Numbered from the stretch's first letter, positions 34,866-43,882 are shown. The stretch is DNA of 64,000 bases from Bacteroidales bacterium UBA3297 (GCA_002362105.1 DETD01000020.1:1-64000); one strand, 5' to 3'. The notes: generated by a model from the letters alone, not told the origin. Program-made: numbers and translations.

Positions 34866-36260
34866 TTAGAAGAAGAAAGTAGTAGCGATAAGGCCTCTAA
34901 CACCCTGAACGTTGTGCGTGTCCTTCACCTTTCCATGGTCAGCATAGTCGACATTGCCGTAAGCCACGTTGTCGTAGTCGATTTCACCCTGTATAGTCCA
35001 CTGTTTGTGAGAGAACTTCAAAGAAGGTGCAAGTCTGAAAACCTGATCAACATTCTGCCATCTGCCAAAGAAGTCTCCGCCAGCCAAAATATCGTCTGTA
35101 AATCCCAAGTTCTTGGTGTAACCTACAAACAAGCTTGGAGCCCACTTTTTCCCATAAGAGATATTCAACCAGTAGGAAGTGACTTTAGAAGGAGCATAAG
35201 AACGTTTACCCGTATTAGGGTCAACCGACTTCACAGCATATCCGCCCTGTTGGAAGTAATCGCTCAAGTTCAGTCCGTACAATCCCCCCGTTTTGAGGCC
35301 GAGTTTTCCTGACAAATATTGTGCATAATAGCCTAACGCATATGAATTCACCCTTTTATCGGTTTTAGACACCTCGCCAGCGGCATTCGTCACCTTGGTA
35401 GCAGGGCGTATGCTCTTGAATTCGCCGAGCAAACCAGCACTAAATGTAGGAGAAGAATAGCGCCACTGCAAATGGAACTCAGGAATAGGGTTCTGACGGA
35501 TATCGCCGTTAGAAGAAGCCTCGAGCACCGATTTATGTTCGGTCTGATACAGTCCGGCAGCCACTAAACTGACATGCTGAGAGGGTTTAAAGGTAAAACG
35601 AACCTGGTCGCCCCTGCTAAACTGACGGAACGGGATGCCGGTATGCAAGCCAGCCACATAAGGGAACGGGATATCGGCAAACGGACTCCATGCCTTACCC
35701 AAAAGCAACTCACCCTTCTGCCATGTGAGTTTGGCCCACGCCTGTCGTAACCTGACATTCACACTGTTTCCACCAGAGAAGTCAAACTCGATGTAGGCTT
35801 TAGAATCGGCCTTACCCAATTTAGGGCCTTCAAAAGTTGTTGTAAGCCGTGTAGCCTGGGTGGAAATATTTTGTCTGACTACCCCATTCAAATCTTTTCC
35901 GTTGCTGTCGTATACCTTGTCTTCCGGGAAGAAACCGAACAGGTCGTCACACGCACCAACAATCTCACGACTGTCGACATAATACTCAGCCCTGAAGAAG
36001 CCACCAATTTTCAATTTGATATCATTACCAGCCTTCACAGTAGGAATCAGGCTTTTTGCAGTTTCAGAATAAACATCCTGCGAGCCGGCAGCCTCTTTTG
36101 TTAGTACTTGTTCCTTGCCCGATTCAGAAGAAACACCTTGTGTAGGCGCAACCACCCCGGTTGCCACATTTCCATCGCCCAATTCTGCAGAAGTTCCCTG
36201 TGCGTTCGCAGCCGATACACTCAGCAAAAGCGACGCTATAATAAAGATACTTTTTCTCAT
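34866..36260 (-). CDS. Outer-membrane porin upstream of metQNI
   Basis: 464 residues. Signal peptide MRKSIFIIASLLLSVSAANA (cut about 20). A Gly/Thr-rich region of about 50 residues follows, then a beta-barrel of about 16 strands. It ends in RGLIATTFFF, a terminal Phe. It resembles DcaP/Omp-type general or diffusion porins. Its place at the head of the metQNI operon (54-base gap) suggests it lets methionine or methionine-containing peptides across the outer membrane; that is inference. Confidence 0.75.
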   Translation of the reverse strand: MRKSIFIIASLLLSVSAANAQGTSAELGDGNVATGVVAPTQGVSSESGKEQVLTKEAAGSQDVYSETAKSLIPTVKAGNDIKLKIGGFFRAEYYVDSREIVGACDDLFGFFPEDKVYDSNGKDLNGVVRQNISTQATRLTTTFEGPKLGKADSKAYIEFDFSGGNSVNVRLRQAWAKLTWQKGELLLGKAWSPFADIPFPYVAGLHTGIPFRQFSRGDQVRFTFKPSQHVSLVAAGLYQTEHKSVLEASSNGDIRQNPIPEFHLQWRYSSPTFSAGLLGEFKSIRPATKVTNAAGEVSKTDKRVNSYALGYYAQYLSGKLGLKTGGLYGLNLSDYFQQGGYAVKSVDPNTGKRSYAPSKVTSYWLNISYGKKWAPSLFVGYTKNLGFTDDILAGGDFFGRWQNVDQVFRLAPSLKFSHKQWTIQGEIDYDNVAYGNVDYADHGKVKDTHNVQGVRGLIATTFFF

Positions 36261-36463
36261 TTTTCAACATTTTTTCTTATTTGACAGATTTAAGAACAAA
36301 CTTATCATCTCCCCCAAATAGATATAACCCACCAAAAACAACTTCATCTCTATGTACAATTTTTTAATTAACACCTGCAACTCCATTTTTACCCACAAGG
36401 TCATAAGCCTCGAATTGGATACTTAACAGGAGTTTTGCTTTTTGAAATCCTTTAATTTTTTCG

Positions 36464-36471
36464 CAAAGTTA
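36464..36471 (-). promoter_or_regulatory. -7 element of the porin-metQNI operon
   Basis: TAACTTTG on the minus strand; exact consensus. It places transcription start about 200 bases before the porin ATG. Confidence 0.5.
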
Positions 36472-36755
36472 CCGTGAAACCCATGTTACACGCAATCGCC
36501 TCTTCACGGCATTTTAGAATACCAAACATAAGCCATATTTTCTCACCAATTCGTGTAATAAGATTGGTAGAAACAAATCACCCGCAAACCATCGACCGAA
36601 GAAAAGACACGGGCGTGGTTCGATTTCGATCTATTGAAGACAAAGGCACTATTGGATCTGCAAAACGAGCAAAGGCCTACCGTCATAATAAGGAATAACA
36701 GAGTATTTGCGCGACTTGTTTTTCTTTGCGAAAGTTTCTAGTAACAGGCAACAGA

Positions 36756-36796
36756 AAGCCCCGGCTGGGAGAGAATCACCAGCTGGGGCTTTTTTC
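36756..36796 (+). terminator. Orphan rho-independent terminator
   Basis: AGCCCCGGCTGG pairs with CCAGCTGGGGCT (one G-U pair) across a 10-base loop, then TTTTTTCTT on the plus strand. No plus-strand gene ends here, so it may close a small RNA. Confidence 0.6.
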
Positions 36797-36814
36797 TTAA
36801 AAAAGGCTCAAAAC

Positions 36815-36867
36815 GGGCACAAAAAGAAAAACAGAAAGGAAGAATTTTACTTCTAACTTTCTGTTTT
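36815..36867 (-). terminator. Terminator of tRNA-Lys
   Basis: An 11-base perfect inverted repeat (36828-36838 and 36857-36867), followed on the minus strand by TTCTTTTTG, just after the tRNA gene. Confidence 0.65.
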
Positions 36868-36878
36868 CCAAATGGTAG

Positions 36879-36951
36879 TGAGCCAACTGGGGCTCGAACC
36901 CAGGACCCCATCCTTAAAAGGGATGTGCTCTACCAGCTGAGCTATTAGCTC
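36879..36951 (-). tRNA. tRNA-Lys (anticodon TTT)
   Basis: 73 bases on the minus strand. The acceptor stem GAGCTAA pairs with TTGGCTC, with discriminator A. The D-arm is AGCTCAGCTGGTAGAGC, the anticodon loop CTTTTAA and the T-loop GGTTCGAGCC. CCA is not encoded. A -7 element lies about 36 bases upstream. Confidence 0.95.
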
Positions 36952-36986
36952 TACCTTAACACTTGCTTTGTATCTCAAAAGCGATG

Positions 36987-36994
36987 CAAAATTA
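36987..36994 (-). promoter_or_regulatory. -7 element of tRNA-Lys
   Basis: TAATTTTG on the minus strand; exact consensus. Confidence 0.5.
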
Positions 36995-37059
36995 GGCAAG
37001 TTTCGCCACAAATGCAAGCATTCGCCGCATTATTTTTAAATTATTTTTTACATCAACTA

Positions 37060-37821
37060 TTAATCAACACTTTGCGTATTCACATTTTTCCCCGGATCTT
37101 CAGGAGCATCGGTCACAAACGACTCATCGGCATACCCACTTTCCGCTAAAATTTTTGAGAAAGCCTGCCACAACGGGTCATTTTCTGGAACTGGAGCCAC
37201 CATATGAATGGTTTTATGGGAAACCGGATGCACAAATTCTATGCTGCGAGCATGAAGACTGATACCACCGTCGGGGTTGGAACGCGGATAACCATATTTC
37301 AAATCGCCACGGATTGGGCAACCGATATTCGACAACTGACAGCGAATCTGGTGGTGCCGCCCAGTTTCCAGATTAATTTCCAACAAGCAATAATTATCGC
37401 TTCGGGCAATAACCTTGTAATGGAGAATAGATTTTTTCGAATTGGGTCTACGTTCCGGATAGGCGAAAGACTTGTTTATTTTCTCGATGCGGACCAGGTA
37501 GTCGACCAGCGTTCCCTCCGAATCGGGTGGGCAGTTTTTCACAATAGCCCAATACTTCTTCGTGAGGTTGTGGTCGCGGAAAATATCGTTCATACGCGAC
37601 AACGCCTTCGAGGTTTTGGCAAAAACCACTACCCCGCTGGTAGGTCTGTCGAGTCGGTGCGTCACGCCAATAAACACATTACCCGGCTTGTTATATTTCT
37701 CTTTCAGGTATTCTTGAACCAATTCGGAAAGCGGTTTGTCGCCAGTTTTATCGGCCTGCACGATTTCGGTACAGGTTTTATTGACAATAATAATATGGTT
37801 ATCTTCGTAAAGGACCTGCAT
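37060..37821 (-). CDS. RluA family RNA pseudouridine synthase
   Basis: 253 residues without an S4 domain. The catalytic motif HRLDRPTSGVVVFAKT contains the active Asp, and the late ETGRHHQIR block is typical of the RluA/RluC/RluD group. It modifies uridines in rRNA or tRNA; the target cannot be assigned from sequence. Follows rlmB by 17 bases, forming an RNA-modification pair. Confidence 0.9.
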   Translation of the reverse strand: MQVLYEDNHIIIVNKTCTEIVQADKTGDKPLSELVQEYLKEKYNKPGNVFIGVTHRLDRPTSGVVVFAKTSKALSRMNDIFRDHNLTKKYWAIVKNCPPDSEGTLVDYLVRIEKINKSFAYPERRPNSKKSILHYKVIARSDNYCLLEINLETGRHHQIRCQLSNIGCPIRGDLKYGYPRSNPDGGISLHARSIEFVHPVSHKTIHMVAPVPENDPLWQAFSKILAESGYADESFVTDAPEDPGKNVNTQSVD

Positions 37822-37838
37822 AACTGTATAGAGTTTGA

Positions 37839-38576
37839 TTATCGACGTTGTTTCAACGCCTCGTAAATAACGATACCGGCCGAAACAGCCACATTCAGCG
37901 AATCGATGCTCCCATAGGTAGGGATAGAGACGACGGCATCGGCCGAACGCAGCACGTCGTCGGAAACATCGGTACGCTCGTCACCGAAAACCAAAGCCAG
38001 TGGGCCGGTTAGGTCGGCGGCGGTATAACTCTTCTTCGCGCCCTTGGCAACCGCGACGACCTTCAGACCGCTGTTTTTAGCAAACCTGATGGCCTCGGTA
38101 AGGCTTCTTTCCTTACAGACAGCTATAGAATGCAAAGCGCCAGCCGACGTCTTGATAGCGTCACCGTTTATCATAATGCCGCCCTTGATGGGAACCACCA
38201 CAGCATCGACACCCGCACACTCGCAAGTGCGCGCTATAGAACCGAAGTTACGCACATCGGTCACCCCGTCGAGCAACACCACAAAAGGGTCGCGCCCGTC
38301 TTCGAAACAGGCAGGCACAACACCCGACAGTTTCTGGTATTCGACTTTCGAAATAAAAGCGATAGCCCCCTCGTGGTTCTTACGCGTATAGGAGTCGAGT
38401 TTCTGCACCGGCACCCGTTGCACCTGGACCATAGGATGCGACTTCAACGCCTCGAACAAGCGAACCGACAAGTCGGAAGCGAGGTCACGCTTTATGATAA
38501 CCTTATCAATCTCTTTATTGGCCTCCAACGCCTCAACAATAGCGTGAATGCCAAAAATCATTTCGTTTTCTTTCAT
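37839..38576 (-). CDS. rlmB: 23S rRNA (guanosine-2'-O-)-methyltransferase RlmB
   Basis: 245 residues, a SpoU/TrmH-family knot methyltransferase. An N-terminal substrate-binding domain (IFGIHAIVEALEANKEIDKV) precedes the SAM-binding trefoil knot with the three motifs DGVTDVRNFGSIARTCECAGVDAVVVP, LVFGDER and VSIPTYGSIDSLNVAVSAGI. RlmB methylates G2251 of 23S rRNA in E. coli. Read with the downstream pseudouridine synthase. Confidence 0.93.
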   Translation of the reverse strand: MKENEMIFGIHAIVEALEANKEIDKVIIKRDLASDLSVRLFEALKSHPMVQVQRVPVQKLDSYTRKNHEGAIAFISKVEYQKLSGVVPACFEDGRDPFVVLLDGVTDVRNFGSIARTCECAGVDAVVVPIKGGIMINGDAIKTSAGALHSIAVCKERSLTEAIRFAKNSGLKVVAVAKGAKKSYTAADLTGPLALVFGDERTDVSDDVLRSADAVVSIPTYGSIDSLNVAVSAGIVIYEALKQRR

Positions 38577-38642
38577 ATTAAATCAATCAGTATCTGAAAG
38601 CATCCGCACAAAAGGGCGGAACCGTTTATTCTATAAAAAATA

Positions 38643-40589
38643 TTATTGTTCGGCCTTAATCTTCTCCAGTTCCTCACTCAGCAGTTCCCACTCGTACATT
38701 CGCTGTTCCAGCTGGTGCTGCAGTTTCGGATAGTCGGCCAAGAGTTTCTCGTAATCGGGATTAGAAGGGTCGGCCAGTTTTTCCTCCGCCTCAGCCACCA
38801 ATTTTTCGAGTCTTTCAACATCGTTTTCAGCCTCCTTCACCTCCTTTTCGGCCTTTTTCACCTTCTTGGCACGTTCTTTCTGCTCTTCGTAAGAAAGACG
38901 ACCGGCCGACTTGTCGGGTTCGGCAGCCGGCTGGTTGTTCGTGTCCTTATAGGCGTTGGTGTCCAAATCGTGTAACGACTCCAACTTCTTGTCCTCCAAG
39001 AACTGGTAAATACCGCCCAAGTGCTCAACAACCGTATGGTGTGTAAACTCGTACGTCTTGTCGACAAGTCCGTCGAGGAAATCACGGTCGTGCGAAACGA
39101 TGATGGCCGTGCCGTCGAAGGCCTGTATAGCCTTTTTAAGCACTTCCTTGGTAGGTATGTCGAGGTGGTTGGTCGGCTCGTCGAGCACCAGCACGTTCAC
39201 AGGCTCCAACAGCAGTCTGATCATCGCCAACCGGGTACGCTCACCCCCCGAAAGCACCTTCACCTTCTTGTCGGAAGCCTCACCGCCGAAACGGAACGCC
39301 CCGAGTATGTCGCGAATCTTCGTTCTGATTTCACCGACGGCAACCTTGTCGATGGTGTCGAAAACAGTGACGTCCTCGTCGAGCAGCGACGCCTGGTTTT
39401 GTGCGAAATAGCCGATTTTAACCAGATGTCCGAGTTTAAGCTGCCCGGTATAGTCTTTCAGTTCGTCGATGATACATTTAACCAAAGTAGACTTACCCTC
39501 GCCATTCTTGCCGACAAAAGCCACCTTCTCGCCACGCTTGATGGTAAGGTTGACCTTGTCGAGCACCAGATGGTCGCCATAGCTCTTGCAGACGTCCTTA
39601 CAAAGGAGCGAGACCTCACCGGAATGCGGAGCAGGCGGGAATTTCAGGTTAATGGTCGACGTGTCTTCGTCGTCAATCTCAATACGCTCAATCTTGTTAA
39701 GCGCCTTTATGCGGCTCTGCACCTGCACAGCCTTAGTGGCCTTATAGCGGAAACGCTCAATAAACTCCTCGGTATCGGCAATGGCCTTCTGCTGGTTTTC
39801 GAAAGCACGCATCTGCTGTTCCCTACGCTCTTTGCGCAGCTCCATAAACTTGGTGTAAGGCACCTTGTAGTCGTAGATGTGTCCGCACGAAATTTCAATG
39901 GTCCGGTTGGTAACACTGTCGAGGAAGGCACGGTCGTGAGAAACCAGCAGCACCGCACATCCGTTCTGTTTCAGGAAGTTCTCCAGCCACTGGATAGACT
40001 CAATGTCGAGGTGGTTGGTCGGCTCGTCGAGCAGGAGCATATCGGGTTTGCGCAACAAAATTTTGGCCAGTTCGATACGCATACGCCAACCGCCCGAAAA
40101 CTCGCTCGTCTGTCGGCTAAAATCGTCACGCTCAAACCCCAAACCCAGAAGGGTCTTTTCAATATCGCCCTGGTAAGAGTTAATGCCGAGTATGTCGAGT
40201 TGTTCGTTGGCATGTGTCAGGTCGTCGATTAGCTTGTGGTAGTCGTCACTCTCGTAATCGGTACGAGCAGCCAGTTGCTCCCCCATCTTGTTGATTTTGT
40301 CCTGCAACTCGAAAAGGAAATCGAACGCCTCCTTCGCCTCGTCTAAGACGGTTTTACCATCTTGGTGCAGCATCGTTTGCGGCAGGTAACCGATTTTGAA
40401 ATCTTTGGGAATAGAGACCCCGCCCCCAGAAGGTTGCTGTAGTCCGGCAAAAATCTTCAGCATAGTAGACTTACCGGCCCCATTTTTACCCACCAGGGCG
40501 ATTTTATCGTGTTCGGAAACCACGAAAGAAACATCTTCAAAAAGGAAAGATCCGCCAAACGAGACGGACAACTGGCTTACAGAAATCAT
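38643..40589 (-). CDS. ABC-F family ATPase
   Basis: 648 residues with two ABC domains and no membrane segments. First domain: Walker A GKNGAGKST, signature FSGGWRMRIELAKILL, LLLDEPTNHLD. Second domain: GKNGEGKST, LSGGERTRLAMIRLLL, LVLDEPTNHLD. A linker with charged helices (about 240-290) is the ribosome-probing element of EttA/Uup-type factors. A C-terminal coiled coil (about 575-645) matches the Uup type. Acts on ribosomes during translation; not a transporter. Confidence 0.92.
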   Translation of the reverse strand: MISVSQLSVSFGGSFLFEDVSFVVSEHDKIALVGKNGAGKSTMLKIFAGLQQPSGGGVSIPKDFKIGYLPQTMLHQDGKTVLDEAKEAFDFLFELQDKINKMGEQLAARTDYESDDYHKLIDDLTHANEQLDILGINSYQGDIEKTLLGLGFERDDFSRQTSEFSGGWRMRIELAKILLRKPDMLLLDEPTNHLDIESIQWLENFLKQNGCAVLLVSHDRAFLDSVTNRTIEISCGHIYDYKVPYTKFMELRKERREQQMRAFENQQKAIADTEEFIERFRYKATKAVQVQSRIKALNKIERIEIDDEDTSTINLKFPPAPHSGEVSLLCKDVCKSYGDHLVLDKVNLTIKRGEKVAFVGKNGEGKSTLVKCIIDELKDYTGQLKLGHLVKIGYFAQNQASLLDEDVTVFDTIDKVAVGEIRTKIRDILGAFRFGGEASDKKVKVLSGGERTRLAMIRLLLEPVNVLVLDEPTNHLDIPTKEVLKKAIQAFDGTAIIVSHDRDFLDGLVDKTYEFTHHTVVEHLGGIYQFLEDKKLESLHDLDTNAYKDTNNQPAAEPDKSAGRLSYEEQKERAKKVKKAEKEVKEAENDVERLEKLVAEAEEKLADPSNPDYEKLLADYPKLQHQLEQRMYEWELLSEELEKIKAEQ

Positions 40590-40609
40590 TTAGAAATAAT
40601 TTGTTTCTG

Positions 40610-40617
40610 CAAAGTTA
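40610..40617 (-). promoter_or_regulatory. -7 element of the ABC-F gene
   Basis: TAACTTTG on the minus strand, 21 bases before the ATG; exact consensus. Confidence 0.5.
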
Positions 40618-40857
40618 CACAAAACGGACGATATCACCGAAGCCGTTATCTACATAGTTTTGACCAGAATGCTAGATAAAGATTAGTCAGAGTACTTGCG
40701 CTTTCGTACTTGCACATCTAAAAAATAATCTATAATTTCACTCGCATTGTCGGTGAGATTTGTTGGATAATTGTTTATTCCTTTATTGACAGGCGTCTTT
40801 AAAGTCCTAAAAAATCTCCCATTTTTAAAACTTTTAATCAATATTTAATGAATCATA

Positions 40858-40930
40858 GAGAGATTGTTCCAGGTCTCTCAAATTAGTTTTGAATTAAAAT
40901 TAAACGATTTCTAAGTTCAAACAATCTCTC
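40858..40930 (+). promoter_or_regulatory. Promoter with flanking inverted repeat, TerB/J-domain sensor gene
   Basis: TAGTTTTG (40884-40891) is a -7 element with TTG at 40864-40866 as a possible -33 box. The 11-base arms GAGAGATTGTT (40858-40868) and AACAATCTCTC (40920-40930) flank it. The second arm lies just before the ATG. An operator is plausible. Confidence 0.4.
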
Positions 40931-40934
40931 AATA

Positions 40935-42545
40935 ATGACACCCTTTCGCAAAAAACAACACCTAAAATACTGCATAATTACCCTGTTGGCACTTCTCGTG
41001 AACCTGAACGCCATCGGGAAAATGACAAATGACAATTTAAAATCTGGCGACACGTTACACTTTCCATCGATACATGGTTTTGACTTTGGCATAACGGTAA
41101 ACCGGAAATGCGTAAGTTCGACCAACTTCGACACCTTCCCTTTAATTGCAAACATAAGGGTGCCAGATGGTTACACATATTGTTTTTATGCTGATTTCAT
41201 AAAAAGGCCATTTGATGTCAATATGGCTGTTGACGGAGGACTCACAAACTGTACAGTTAACGACAACCATGAAACTATTACTATAAAAAACATTGTAAGG
41301 AGAAAAGCATGTGGAGATAGGCGGCTAAAAGCTATCAACCCTATAAGTAAAATAAGCCTCACTTATACAGAATCAGACCAATACACCACCCCTGACAGTG
41401 CCCACTTTTGGTGGAAAAATGAGAAGACCGGTTCATGGGAAATGAAAGACGCAGTGCCACTTAGAAACGGGACATACACCACAGAAAAAGATACGTTTTG
41501 GGGGCTATGGACCATTTACGAGCCCAAGTTAAATAAAGGAGCGAGACTTGTCAAGCATGTGGTAAGCGTGCGTGACTCCAGCGGGAATCCGTTTATAAAC
41601 ACAACCCTCTACCTTACGGATGTTAATAAAGGCAAGGCCTATCAATTCAAGACAAACAAAAACGGGGAAGTCATCTTTTACCATAGCAGCGACAGCCAAT
41701 TTTGTTACGAAACAGATATCAAATGTTCAAGTACAACAACTAGAGTATTTCCTGACTCCACAACTATTACGTTATGGACAGACGTCAATGCAAAGGAAAA
41801 AGAGAAAAGCAAAATCAGCAATACCACTTCTTTAAAGAAGATAGCTACAACCTTCTTTATCATTATTTTTGTATATTGTTTATTTCATTCTGGAACTGAT
41901 AAGAAATCTCGAGAAATCGCAAAAAGAATCCTAGCTAAAACACTGAGACTCAACCCAGAGCTCACCATTAGAAAACGGGAACTAATGAAGAATTTCACAA
42001 TAGGAATCAACCCAAACGATGTATATAGTTTAGCGACCTCGAATCTGGAAACAGACAACATCACCATCAGTCCAGAAGAATACCATGCATTTAACAAAAA
42101 AATCAAGTTCAAAATCCGGCGCGACTTTGTCCACCTTCTATTCAAACTGGCGGCAGAAGACGACGGTATAAAAAACGACGAATGGGCGCTTATACAGAGC
42201 ATAATGCCTAAATTGGGCTTAAACAAAAGGCATTGCGACTATATGACAGCCCGTTACAGTTCAATAAGGAGTGAATACGACTACTATTCAAATGCTCACA
42301 CCCAGCAAGCAGAACAGCAGCACAACAAGTCGGCAGCAGGTTCCGTTTACAGCCGTTACAGCCAGTACTTCGCCCTATTCGGACTTTCGCCAGAAGCGAC
42401 AAAAGACGAAGTGCAACAGGCCTATCACAAGCTGGCCATGGAATATCACCCCGACCTTCCGAAAAATGCCGACCGGCACATGGAATGCGTCCGGAAGATG
42501 GCGGAACTCAACGTTGCCTACACACAACTGATGAAAGCAATGTAA
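40935..42545 (+). CDS. Membrane-spanning protein with extracytoplasmic domain, cytoplasmic TerB-like and J domains
   Basis: 536 residues. A signal sequence (about 1-28) is followed by about 275 extracytoplasmic residues. Their end looks like a carboxypeptidase-regulatory-type beta sandwich (VSVRDSSGNPFINTTLYLTDVN...KTNKNGEVIF). One membrane helix lies at about 302-320 (TFFIIIFVYCLF). The cytoplasmic part has a TerB-like segment (FVHLLFKLAAEDDGIKNDEWALI, about 395-417) and a C-terminal J domain with HPD (YHPDLP, near 508-513). The cytoplasmic half is a clear paralogue of the 28670-29659 protein. It may pass an envelope signal to DnaK; that is inference. Confidence 0.7.
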   Translation: MTPFRKKQHLKYCIITLLALLVNLNAIGKMTNDNLKSGDTLHFPSIHGFDFGITVNRKCVSSTNFDTFPLIANIRVPDGYTYCFYADFIKRPFDVNMAVDGGLTNCTVNDNHETITIKNIVRRKACGDRRLKAINPISKISLTYTESDQYTTPDSAHFWWKNEKTGSWEMKDAVPLRNGTYTTEKDTFWGLWTIYEPKLNKGARLVKHVVSVRDSSGNPFINTTLYLTDVNKGKAYQFKTNKNGEVIFYHSSDSQFCYETDIKCSSTTTRVFPDSTTITLWTDVNAKEKEKSKISNTTSLKKIATTFFIIIFVYCLFHSGTDKKSREIAKRILAKTLRLNPELTIRKRELMKNFTIGINPNDVYSLATSNLETDNITISPEEYHAFNKKIKFKIRRDFVHLLFKLAAEDDGIKNDEWALIQSIMPKLGLNKRHCDYMTARYSSIRSEYDYYSNAHTQQAEQQHNKSAAGSVYSRYSQYFALFGLSPEATKDEVQQAYHKLAMEYHPDLPKNADRHMECVRKMAELNVAYTQLMKAM

Positions 42546-42656
42546 AAATGTATAAGACAAACTATGGGCAAAACGGCAGCGACAAATTTTAACTAGAAAC
42601 AGATTTACACAGAAAAGCAGCAGCACATAGCCAACAATAGGTAAGGGAAGGGATAA

Positions 42657-43184
42657 TTAGAGAGCGGACAACTGCAGGCAGACGGCATCGGCCGTACCCA
42701 CGTCACGAACATAGAATTTGGGGAACAAGCCGCACTGCTTATAGCCAGCGGCCTCGAACAGCCTGAGCGAAGCCACATTATCGGCAGCCACCATAGCCAT
42801 CAGCAACCTCAGGTGCAGGAAATGGAACACATAGTCGGCCAACAAGTCTAACGCCATTTTGGCAATACCCTTTCCCCGCAGGCTTGGCGCCACTAAAACA
42901 GCCACCCAGGCGTGCAGGTGTCGCGGCGAGAAATCGTACAAGTCGACCAAACCAACGGGAGTGTCGGCACCGGCAAGGCAGACCACCAGCCTCAGCTGTT
43001 TGTCGGCAAAAAGGTCGCCTTGCTGGTTTTCCACGTAATTCCGCAACGAAGCAGCCGAAAAAGGTTGGATGTTGCTGCCCGCATTCCAAACCGAAGCGTC
43101 GTTTTCCATTGCGTAGAGAAACGGCACATCGGTCGGTTCAAGGGCTCTCAGCCATATTGCATCATTCTTCAGGAACATCTTCAT
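42657..43184 (-). CDS. GNAT family N-acetyltransferase (RimJ/RimL-like)
   Basis: 175 residues. The acetyl-CoA binding motif is LVAPSLRGKGIAKMALDLLADYVF, and NVASLRLFEAAGYKQCGLFPK is the closing motif of the RimL/Acetyltransf_3 type. Substrate unknown (N-termini, antibiotics or metabolites are all possible). Overlaps the upstream membrane-protein gene by four bases, so the two are translationally coupled. Confidence 0.85.
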   Translation of the reverse strand: MKMFLKNDAIWLRALEPTDVPFLYAMENDASVWNAGSNIQPFSAASLRNYVENQQGDLFADKQLRLVVCLAGADTPVGLVDLYDFSPRHLHAWVAVLVAPSLRGKGIAKMALDLLADYVFHFLHLRLLMAMVAADNVASLRLFEAAGYKQCGLFPKFYVRDVGTADAVCLQLSAL

Positions 43185-43693
43185 TCTTTTATGCCTAGTT
43201 CAACCTCGTATTGTTTAATGAGACGGGCACACAAAATTAGCGGCATAATGCCAAAAAAGCCAAACGAACAGTCAATAAGTGTCCAAACAAAAGGAATTTG
43301 GCGTATAGGGCCGCAAATGAAAGCTAAAGGGAATATAGCGACACACGCGCACATCGCCCAATAAATTATCCATTTGTTCTTCACCGGGTCGCGCAACGGT
43401 CCGACGAACAACAGAGCAATCACAATATGCGCAAAAGCCAGCCAGTCGTAACCATAAGCGAGGTAAGGATATTTATCATTGGTCTCGGTCAGGCCCACCT
43501 TCACGCCATACAGCCAAGAAATGACGGGCTGAAGCGCCTCGCCCTCCATTTCCACAAGCGAACTGCTGTCGATGCCACAGAATGCGAACAGCGTCTCTAA
43601 CTCCCATTGTACAGGGAAAGCAGTAATGCCCGCAGCAACAAGCGCAAACATATAGAAAACGATAATCGCCCTTATTTTTTTCAGAGTATCCAT
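43181..43693 (-). CDS. Small polytopic membrane protein (hypothetical)
   Basis: 170 residues from the ATG at 43693 (MDTLKKIRAIIVFYM). About four membrane helices: near 8-26, 80-98, 108-128 and 134-155. Between the first two is an extracytoplasmic loop of about 50 residues. Not recognised as a named family. Coupled to the GNAT gene. Confidence 0.6.
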   Translation of the reverse strand: MDTLKKIRAIIVFYMFALVAAGITAFPVQWELETLFAFCGIDSSSLVEMEGEALQPVISWLYGVKVGLTETNDKYPYLAYGYDWLAFAHIVIALLFVGPLRDPVKNKWIIYWAMCACVAIFPLAFICGPIRQIPFVWTLIDCSFGFFGIMPLILCARLIKQYEVELGIKE

Positions 43694-43704
43694 AACTTTT
43701 TTTT

Positions 43705-43712
43705 CAAAAATA
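43705..43712 (-). promoter_or_regulatory. -7 element of the membrane protein-GNAT operon
   Basis: TATTTTTG on the minus strand, 12 bases before the ATG. Confidence 0.45.
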
Positions 43713-43753
43713 CGAAACAAACGGAAGGTTGCCCATAAAACCGCCTTGAAAAG

Positions 43754-43784
43754 TTGACAAAAAACAATTTAATGTATAAATTTG
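43754..43784 (+). promoter_or_regulatory. Promoter of the GH13 gene
   Basis: TTG (43754-43756) and TAAATTTG (43777-43784) separated by 20 bases match -33 and -7 elements. The leader is about 95 bases. Confidence 0.6.
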
Positions 43785-43882
43785 CAGATATACGATTTTT
43801 TATATTTCTTATACTCAATACACTTCCTATTAGCTTTCGGGGGAAGCCAAAGAAATAGGAAACACTCTTAAATTAGAATTTG

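Larger units (their letters stand above)
36261..36878. other. Intergenic region between the porin operon and tRNA-Lys
   Basis: 618 bases. The left third is the roughly 200-base untranslated leader of the porin-metQNI transcript, in which I could not fold a known SAM or other riboswitch by eye. The middle contains no recognisable gene. The right part holds a plus-strand terminator with no gene in front of it (36756-36796) and the tRNA terminator. Confidence 0.5.
40590..40934. other. Intergenic region between ABC-F and the TerB/J-domain sensor
   Basis: 345 AT-rich bases with the two divergent promoters and the inverted repeat described separately. GTACTTGC occurs twice 15 bases apart (near 40690-40715). 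No coding potential seen. Confidence 0.5.

Noticed and set aside
36261..36460. SAM riboswitch before the porin-metQNI operon
   Set aside because: The position and long leader invite it, but I could not find the conserved core of SAM-I, SAM-II or related classes by eye.
36474..36698. 74-codon frame on the plus strand
   Set aside because: No recognised motifs, no promoter or ribosome-binding site, and odd composition; treated as non-coding.
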